From NCBI GenBank assembly GCA_934675695.1, contig CAKURN010000034.1, forward strand, positions 1-10,167: a stretch of DNA of 10,167 nucleotides, read 5' to 3'. Position 1 is the stretch's first letter; the number at the start of each line of letters is the position of its first letter. Of the stretch, positions 5,895 through 10,167 are shown in pieces. Below the pieces are notes generated by a model. It was not told where the DNA came from and did no database searches. It saw only the letters and a program-made list of their open reading frames with translations. This DNA is from an uncultured Candidatus Melainabacteria bacterium (GTDB taxonomy: Bacteria; Cyanobacteriota; Vampirovibrionia; Gastranaerophilales; Gastranaerophilaceae). Both the position numbers and the translations under genes were made by a program.

Positions 5895-6890
5895 ATGGTT
5901 AAAATTTATTATGCACCTGATTGTGATTTGAACAGATTAGATGGAAAGACTGTCGCAATTATGGGTTACGGTTCTCAAGGTCATGCTCATGCACTAAATT
6001 TAAAAGAATCAGGGGTTAATGTTGTTGTTGGACTTTATGAAGGTTCAAAATCAGCAATCAAAGCTCGTGAAGCAGGCTTAGAAGTTTTAACCGTTGCTGA
6101 AGCTGCTAAAAAAGCAGATATAATCATGATTTTGTTGCCGGATGAATTACAAGCCGGTGTTTATGAAAAAGAAATTAAACCATATTTAACAGCAGGCAAA
6201 ACACTAGCATTTGCTCATGGTTTCAATATTCATTTTAATTTAATTAAACCACCAAGTGATGTTGATGTAATTATGATTGCACCAAAAGGTCCGGGTCACA
6301 CTGTAAGAAGCGAATATGTAGCCGGAAAAGGTGTTCCTTGCTTGATTGCTGTTCAACAAGACGCTACAGGAAATGCTCTTAATAATGGTCTTGCATACGC
6401 CGCAGGAATAGGCGGTGCTCGTGCAGGTGTTATAGAAACAACATTCAGAATTGAAACAGAAACAGATTTGTTTGGTGAACAAGCTGTACTATGCGGCGGT
6501 GTTTGTGCTTTGATGCAAGCCGGTTTTGAAACTCTTGTAGAAGCCGGATATGCTCCTGAAAATGCTTATTTTGAATGTATCCACGAAATGAAACTTATTG
6601 TTGATTTGATTTACCAAGGCGGATTTGAAACAATGAGAAGATCAATTTCTAATACTGCTGAATTTGGTGATTATGAAATAGGTAAGAGAATCATCACTGA
6701 AGACACTAAAAAAGAAATGAAAAAAGTCTTATCTGAAATCCAAGACGGTACTTTTGCAAGAAATTGGATTAATGAATGCAATACAAATCAAATCCACTTT
6801 AAAACAACTCGCAATTTTAAACTTCAACACCCATCAGAAGCTGTCGGAAAAGAGTTGCGTAAAATGTATAGCTGGAATGAAGATAAATAG
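5895..6890 (+). CDS. ilvC: Ketol-acid reductoisomerase (class I, short form)
   Basis: This cytoplasmic enzyme converts 2-acetolactate or 2-aceto-2-hydroxybutyrate to the dihydroxy acids of valine, leucine and isoleucine synthesis, using Mg2+ and a nicotinamide cofactor. At 331 residues it is the usual class I length. The Rossmann motif GYGSQG is at 24-29. The cofactor-specificity loop GLYEGSKS (46-53) keeps Ser51 and Ser53, which favours NADPH, but has Tyr48 where Arg is common. His108 in AFAHGF fits the conserved active-site histidine. The metal ligands are Asp191 and Glu195 (DLFGEQ), and Glu227 and Glu231 (ECIHE). A strong AAGGAG sits six bases before the ATG. No other branched-chain genes are in the window. 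The sigma-factor gene starts nine bases after the stop, so the two probably share a transcript. Confidence 0.98.
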   Translation: MVKIYYAPDCDLNRLDGKTVAIMGYGSQGHAHALNLKESGVNVVVGLYEGSKSAIKAREAGLEVLTVAEAAKKADIIMILLPDELQAGVYEKEIKPYLTAGKTLAFAHGFNIHFNLIKPPSDVDVIMIAPKGPGHTVRSEYVAGKGVPCLIAVQQDATGNALNNGLAYAAGIGGARAGVIETTFRIETETDLFGEQAVLCGGVCALMQAGFETLVEAGYAPENAYFECIHEMKLIVDLIYQGGFETMRRSISNTAEFGDYEIGKRIITEDTKKEMKKVLSEIQDGTFARNWINECNTNQIHFKTTRNFKLQHPSEAVGKELRKMYSWNEDK

Positions 6891-6899
6891 GGACTTTTA

Positions 6900-7688
6900 A
6901 TGGAAGAAAATTTATCTTTTGAAGACGTAAATATTTGGCTAGAAGAATACAAGTCTACCGACAATGAAAAAACAAAAAAGAAGCTAAAAGAACTTATAGT
7001 GCTTGCTTGCATGCCTATTGTAAAAAAAGTTTCTTACGCTCTTGCTCGTCGTTCTACCGACCCTGTGGAAGATATTACCCAAGTCGGCTCATTGGGGCTA
7101 ATTAAAGCGATTGATTTATACAACCCTGAAATCTCCAAAAATTTCAAATCTTATGCAACGTATTTGATAACCGGAGAAATCAGACACTACTTGCGTGATA
7201 AAATCACAATAATTAGAGCACCTAGAGAAATCAAAGAACTCTCATTTAGGGTTCATAAATTGACTTTAGAATTAACAGAAAAATTAGGCAGAACTCCAAC
7301 AGACAAAGATATTGCAGAAGCATTGCAAATGCCTCAAGAAAAAGTTGAAGAATGCAATACTCTAGATAGAAGAACAACGACGATTTCTATCGATCAAATG
7401 TTTGGAAACGACGACAATTCTATGTCTTTGGTAGAAAAAATTGAAGACGAAAGTCAAAAACAAGCATTCAACAGTTACGAAAACAGAATGATTCTTGATG
7501 ATGCTATAAAAAGACTAGAGCCTGTCGAACAGCAACTTGTTATTCTAAATTATTACGATGGTTTAAACCAAAGAGAAATTGCAGAAAAATTAGAAATGAG
7601 CCAAATGCAAGTTTCTAGAAAACTTAAAAAAGCACTTTCTAAATTATTTGCTATTATTTCAAAAAAAGGTTTAAAACAGTATGAATGA
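6900..7688 (+). CDS. RNA polymerase sigma factor, SigB/SigF-like (group 3)
   Basis: This is an alternative sigma-70-family factor of 262 residues. It lacks the long N-terminal region 1.1 of housekeeping sigmas. Region 2 spans about 32-102, with DITQVGSLGLIKAIDLYNP and the promoter-melting/-10 segment SYATYLITGEIRHYLRD. Region 3 (about 113-185) starts RAPREIKELSFRVHKL and contains GRTPTDKDIAEAL. Region 4 (about 198-253) contains the -35-binding helix-turn-helix LNQREIAEKLEMSQMQVSRK. These features match the SigB/SigF/SigG group. In cyanobacteria the SigF member controls type IV pilus motility, and here the next gene, overlapping by 8 bases, is the prepilin peptidase. No anti-sigma gene is adjacent. 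The ribosome-binding site is weak (AGGGAC), consistent with coupling to ilvC. The family is sure; the regulon is inferred. Confidence 0.93.
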   Translation: MEENLSFEDVNIWLEEYKSTDNEKTKKKLKELIVLACMPIVKKVSYALARRSTDPVEDITQVGSLGLIKAIDLYNPEISKNFKSYATYLITGEIRHYLRDKITIIRAPREIKELSFRVHKLTLELTEKLGRTPTDKDIAEALQMPQEKVEECNTLDRRTTTISIDQMFGNDDNSMSLVEKIEDESQKQAFNSYENRMILDDAIKRLEPVEQQLVILNYYDGLNQREIAEKLEMSQMQVSRKLKKALSKLFAIISKKGLKQYE

Positions 7689-9021
7689 TATAATAAATCT
7701 TCTCCCGAAATGGTTTTTGAACGGTTATATTTTTTTAATCGGAATATGCGTTGGTTCTTTTCTTAATGTTATGATATTAAGAGGACTGACTGGTGAAGAT
7801 ATTGTTTTTGGTCATTCTCATTGTCCAAAATGCAAAAATAATCTAAAGTGGTATATGAATATACCACTTTTTTCATACATATTTTTAAAAGGTAAATGTG
7901 CGTTTTGCAAGTGTAAAATTTCTATTCAGTATCCTTTGATAGAATTTTTGAATGGCATAGGGTATTTATTTACATTTCACATGTTTGGTTTTTCAATAAA
8001 ATCTGTTTTGTTTTGCGTGATTATTTCTCTATTTATTGCACTAATGACAACAGATATTTTAGAAACAGTAATCATTGATTGGCACAGCTATTTATTTTTT
8101 ATAGTTTGTTTATTTACTGTAAAAATTCTTGGCGGAAGCTTGTTTAGTGCTTTTTTTGCTGCTTTTTTGATTTTTATTTTGTTTGAAATTTTGTCTTTAG
8201 CGAGTCTTTCTATTATTGGAATAAGGTGTTTTGGTTTTGGTGACAGTTTGATGTTGCTTGGAATATCTGCTTTATTTGGTATAAAAAACATCTTGTTTGT
8301 TGTGTTTTTGAGTTTTATAATCCAAATGCTTCTATCTTTAATTCCTATTTTAAAAGCAAAAAACTATAGATTATTTTCTTTGATGTTTGTTGCATTGTTT
8401 ATTTTAACTCTTAATTCAATCGCATTTTACAAAAATTTTACTTCTTTAAAAACAATATTTGCTTTTTCGGCTGTTTTGCTTTTAGGAGTATTGATTTTTT
8501 CTATACTTGATATAATTAAAAAAACTTCTCTATCTGAAACTGATGAAAGTACAGAAGATATTCAAACAAAAGATTTTATAAAACTTATTTTAAGAACAAT
8601 TTTTGTTATTCCTTTTTTAGCTGTTCAGTTTTTAAAAAGTGACAAAAAAACGGCTTTTTCGTATTTCTTTTTCTTTCCTTTAGTTATTTATTTAGGGATT
8701 TATGAATACTTTTTAAAAACTTCTGCTATTACAAAAACACTTGCTTTTATAGATGTTATACTCTTATTGAGTTTTGTATTTATGATTTCAAAAAACGAAG
8801 AAAAAGTGCAAGAAATATTTGAAAATGATAATAAAAAATACTTACCTGAAAATTCAAACGAAGAACAAGAAACTAATCTGGAACAAGAATTTACGCTTCT
8901 ACCTTTTGGGCCTGCTTTAATTCTTTCTTCTTTTTTCTGTGTTTTTTATATCGACAAAATAAAAATATTTTTTGAAACCGTATACCAAAGTTATTTGACT
9001 ACAATAGTTAATAATTTGTGA
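7681..9021 (+). CDS. pilD: Prepilin peptidase/methylase (type IV), with large internal insertion
   Basis: This membrane aspartic protease cleaves and N-methylates type IV prepilins or pseudopilins. It has 446 residues against the usual 250-290. The N-terminal half is standard: TM1 with GSFLNVMILR, a cytoplasmic zinc site with CPKC (48-51) and CAFC (73-76) around NIPLFSYIFLKGKC, then catalytic Asp125 (TTDILETVIID) and catalytic Asp188 in GFGDSLML. The terminal PFGP motif, normally a few dozen residues later, appears only at 408-411. Between them, about 180 residues (roughly 225-405) add several membrane helices and two charged loops. The usual Pro before the second Asp of the first motif is Ile132. 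The ATG lies inside ATGAATGA and overlaps the sigma-factor stop, which suggests coupled translation. An internal terminator-like hairpin lies at 7845-7873. Confidence 0.93.
   Translation: MNDIINLLPKWFLNGYIFLIGICVGSFLNVMILRGLTGEDIVFGHSHCPKCKNNLKWYMNIPLFSYIFLKGKCAFCKCKISIQYPLIEFLNGIGYLFTFHMFGFSIKSVLFCVIISLFIALMTTDILETVIIDWHSYLFFIVCLFTVKILGGSLFSAFFAAFLIFILFEILSLASLSIIGIRCFGFGDSLMLLGISALFGIKNILFVVFLSFIIQMLLSLIPILKAKNYRLFSLMFVALFILTLNSIAFYKNFTSLKTIFAFSAVLLLGVLIFSILDIIKKTSLSETDESTEDIQTKDFIKLILRTIFVIPFLAVQFLKSDKKTAFSYFFFFPLVIYLGIYEYFLKTSAITKTLAFIDVILLLSFVFMISKNEEKVQEIFENDNKKYLPENSNEEQETNLEQEFTLLPFGPALILSSFFCVFYIDKIKIFFETVYQSYLTTIVNNL
7845..7873 (+). terminator. Terminator-like perfect hairpin inside pilD
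   Basis: AAAGTGGTATAT (7845-7856) and ATATACCACTTT (7859-7870) are perfect 12-base inverted repeats two bases apart, and six T's (7868-7873) close the structure. It has the form of a Rho-independent terminator but lies within codons for the conserved KWYMNIPLF segment, about 165 bases into pilD. It may act as an intragenic attenuator when ribosomes are absent. Function is not shown. Confidence 0.45.
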
Positions 9022-9060
9022 TTTATTAAAAAATATGTTTGTATTAAAATATTATTATGA

Positions 9061-9075
9061 CTAAAAAGTTTTTAG
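9061..9075. repeat. 15-bp palindrome before the NifU-like gene
   Basis: CTAAAAA and TTTTTAG flank a single G, forming a perfect palindrome that ends five bases before the AAGGAGG ribosome-binding site (9081-9087). It could be an operator. It also overlaps the only weak promoter I can place here: TTGTAT at 9039-9044, 17 bases, TAAAAA at 9062-9067. AT-rich composition makes chance plausible. Confidence 0.3.
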
Positions 9076-9091
9076 TATAAAAGGAGGATAA

Positions 9092-9793
9092 ATGGCTAAT
9101 ATTCAATTAACTTCAGAAATTGAAGAAAAATGTTGTGTTGCACGTGGCATCAAAGGTTCACCTGCTCCAATCCCACAAGAAGGTTTGTGGACAAAAGTAA
9201 AAGAAATTAAAGATATCAATGGTTTGACTCATGGTTGCGGTTGCTGTGCTCCTCAACAAGGTACTTGCAAATTAACTTTAAACGTTAAAGAAGGTATTAT
9301 TCAAGAAGCTCTTGTTGAAACACTCGGTTGTTCAGGTATGACACACTCTGCTGCTATGGCTGGAGAAATTTTACCGGGAAAAACAATTTTAGAAGCATTA
9401 AATACAGACCTTGTTTGTGATGCTATTAATGTTGCAATGAGAGAATTATTCTTGCAAATCGTTTACGGTAGAACACAAACTGCATTTTCAGAAAATGGTT
9501 TACCGGTTGGTGCGGGCTTAGAAGACTTAGGAAAAGGCCTATGCTCAATGGTTGGTACAATTCACTCTACAAAACAAAAAGGCGTTAGATATTTGTCATT
9601 AACTGAAGGTTATATTTTAGAACTTGGTTTAGACAAAAATGATGAAGTAATAGGATACAAATTTGTAAACTTAGGCAAAGTTATGGACGCTATCAAAAAT
9701 GGCGAAGATGCAAAAACTGCTTACGAAAAAAATATCGGAACATACGGCAGATTTGCTGATGCAGTTAAAACAATTGATCCTAGAAAACAATAA
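9092..9793 (+). CDS. NifU-like iron-sulfur cluster scaffold protein
   Basis: This is a 233-residue protein with an IscU/NifU_N-like domain at about 45-125, probably a scaffold or carrier for iron-sulfur clusters in the cytoplasm. Cysteines that could hold a cluster are at 14, 15, 49, 51, 52, 59, 80, 109 and 151. The GCGCCAPQQGTC segment (48-59) and GCSGMTHSAAMAGEIL (79-94) recall the NifU cysteine motifs, the latter matching the GCGAAIASSS-type motif. The C-terminal 100 residues are specific to this subfamily. A very strong AAGGAGG lies four bases before the ATG, suggesting high expression. The GGGtGRT-family gene follows after 36 bases, an association I recall from other anaerobes. No cysteine desulfurase gene (iscS/nifS) is seen nearby. 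The family is fairly sure; the client protein is unknown. Confidence 0.85.
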   Translation: MANIQLTSEIEEKCCVARGIKGSPAPIPQEGLWTKVKEIKDINGLTHGCGCCAPQQGTCKLTLNVKEGIIQEALVETLGCSGMTHSAAMAGEILPGKTILEALNTDLVCDAINVAMRELFLQIVYGRTQTAFSENGLPVGAGLEDLGKGLCSMVGTIHSTKQKGVRYLSLTEGYILELGLDKNDEVIGYKFVNLGKVMDAIKNGEDAKTAYEKNIGTYGRFADAVKTIDPRKQ

Positions 9794-9829
9794 AATATAA
9801 TAATAGTTAGTAATGTAAAGGAAAAATAA

Positions 9830-10167
9830 ATGGCAAAATTTGAAGGACAAGATAGACGTGAAGCTACATTAGCTAAAGCTCTAAAAGAATATGGCTTTTC
9901 TTCTCTTGATGAAGCTAATGAATTGTGTCTATCAAAAGGTATTAATGTAGATGAAATAGTAAAAGGCATTCAACCTATCGCTTTTGATAATGCTTCTTGG
10001 GCATATACTTTGGGTTGTGCTATTGCAATTAAAAAAGGTATAAAAAATGCTGCTGATGCTGCAGAAGCTATCGGTATCGGTTTGCAAGCATTTGCGGTTC
10101 CAGGTTCAGTTGGTGATTCTAGAAAAGTTGGTCTAGGTCATGGTAACTTGGGTGCAATGTTATTAAG
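9830..10167 (+). CDS. GGGtGRT family protein, 3'-truncated
   Basis: The first 112 codons are present and the frame runs off the window. The sequence matches my recollection of the GGGtGRT family, a well-conserved group of about 330 residues named for a glycine-rich motif that would lie beyond the window edge. Recognisable blocks are QPIAFDNASWAYTLGCAIAIKKG (about 49-71, with minor family variation), AADAAEAIGIGLQAF (74-88), and VPGSVGDSRKVGLGHGNLGAMLL (90-112). It has no signal peptide or clear membrane helix. The biochemical function is not established as far as I know. Its steady position next to a NifU-like scaffold suggests a role linked to iron-sulfur clusters. AAAGG (9818-9822) lies seven bases before the ATG, and the 36-base gap holds no terminator, so the two genes are likely co-transcribed. 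Confidence 0.85.
   Translation, partial: MAKFEGQDRREATLAKALKEYGFSSLDEANELCLSKGINVDEIVKGIQPIAFDNASWAYTLGCAIAIKKGIKNAADAAEAIGIGLQAFAVPGSVGDSRKVGLGHGNLGAMLL

Noticed and set aside
9008..9029. Inverted repeat TTAATAA-N8-TTATTAA at the pilD stop as a terminator
   Set aside because: All stem pairs are A-T and an A run, not a T run, follows on the plus strand. It is too weak to call a terminator for the ilvC-sigma-pilD run.

Overview
The window is AT-rich throughout, with codon use to match. It carries ordinary bacterial chromosome genes and no sign of a plasmid, phage or insertion sequence. The gene mix combines an LCP (LytR-CpsA-Psr) wall protein, a CHASE2-GGDEF enzyme, separate SecD and SecF, short class I ketol-acid reductoisomerase, a SigB/SigF-type sigma factor beside a prepilin peptidase, and a NifU-like/GGGtGRT pair. 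This fits an anaerobic, possibly gut-dwelling relative of the Cyanobacteria (Melainabacteria/Gastranaerophilales). A Clostridia-like host is the main alternative. This placement is inferred from protein style, not from a marker gene.

Layout. Bases 1-716 hold the 3' part of an LCP-family gene with a C-terminal LytR_C domain. A 68-residue protein of unknown function (802-1008) overlaps the start of a membrane CHASE2-GGDEF diguanylate cyclase (1001-2791). The next three genes run on the minus strand, read from right to left: secD (5527-4217), secF (4200-3223), and a small XRE-type helix-turn-helix plus zinc-ribbon protein (3221-2793). They are tightly spaced and probably one operon. Its last gene ends one base from the end of the cyclase gene, tail to tail.

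Bases 5528-5894 are a divergent intergenic region of 367 bp. It contains a good minus-strand promoter for secD, a plus-strand promoter for ilvC, inverted repeats around that promoter, and a clear plus-strand intrinsic terminator at 5744-5778. The terminator lies upstream of the ilvC promoter, so it implies a separate short transcript or leader. That transcript would carry a CU-rich stretch exactly complementary to the ilvC ribosome-binding site.

To the right, ilvC (5895-6890), a sigma factor (6900-7688) and a prepilin peptidase (7681-9021) form a compact run with gaps or overlaps under 10 bases. The peptidase gene is unusually long: about 180 residues, mostly membrane segments, sit between its catalytic core and its final PFGP helix. 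It also contains a perfect 12-bp hairpin followed by six T's early in its coding sequence. The window ends with a NifU-like iron-sulfur scaffold gene (9092-9793) and the first 112 codons of a GGGtGRT-family gene (9830 onward).

The most unusual points are the enlarged prepilin peptidase with its internal terminator-like hairpin, its coupling to an alternative sigma factor, and the candidate small RNA or leader upstream of ilvC. No CRISPR array, tRNA, rRNA or transposon was found.
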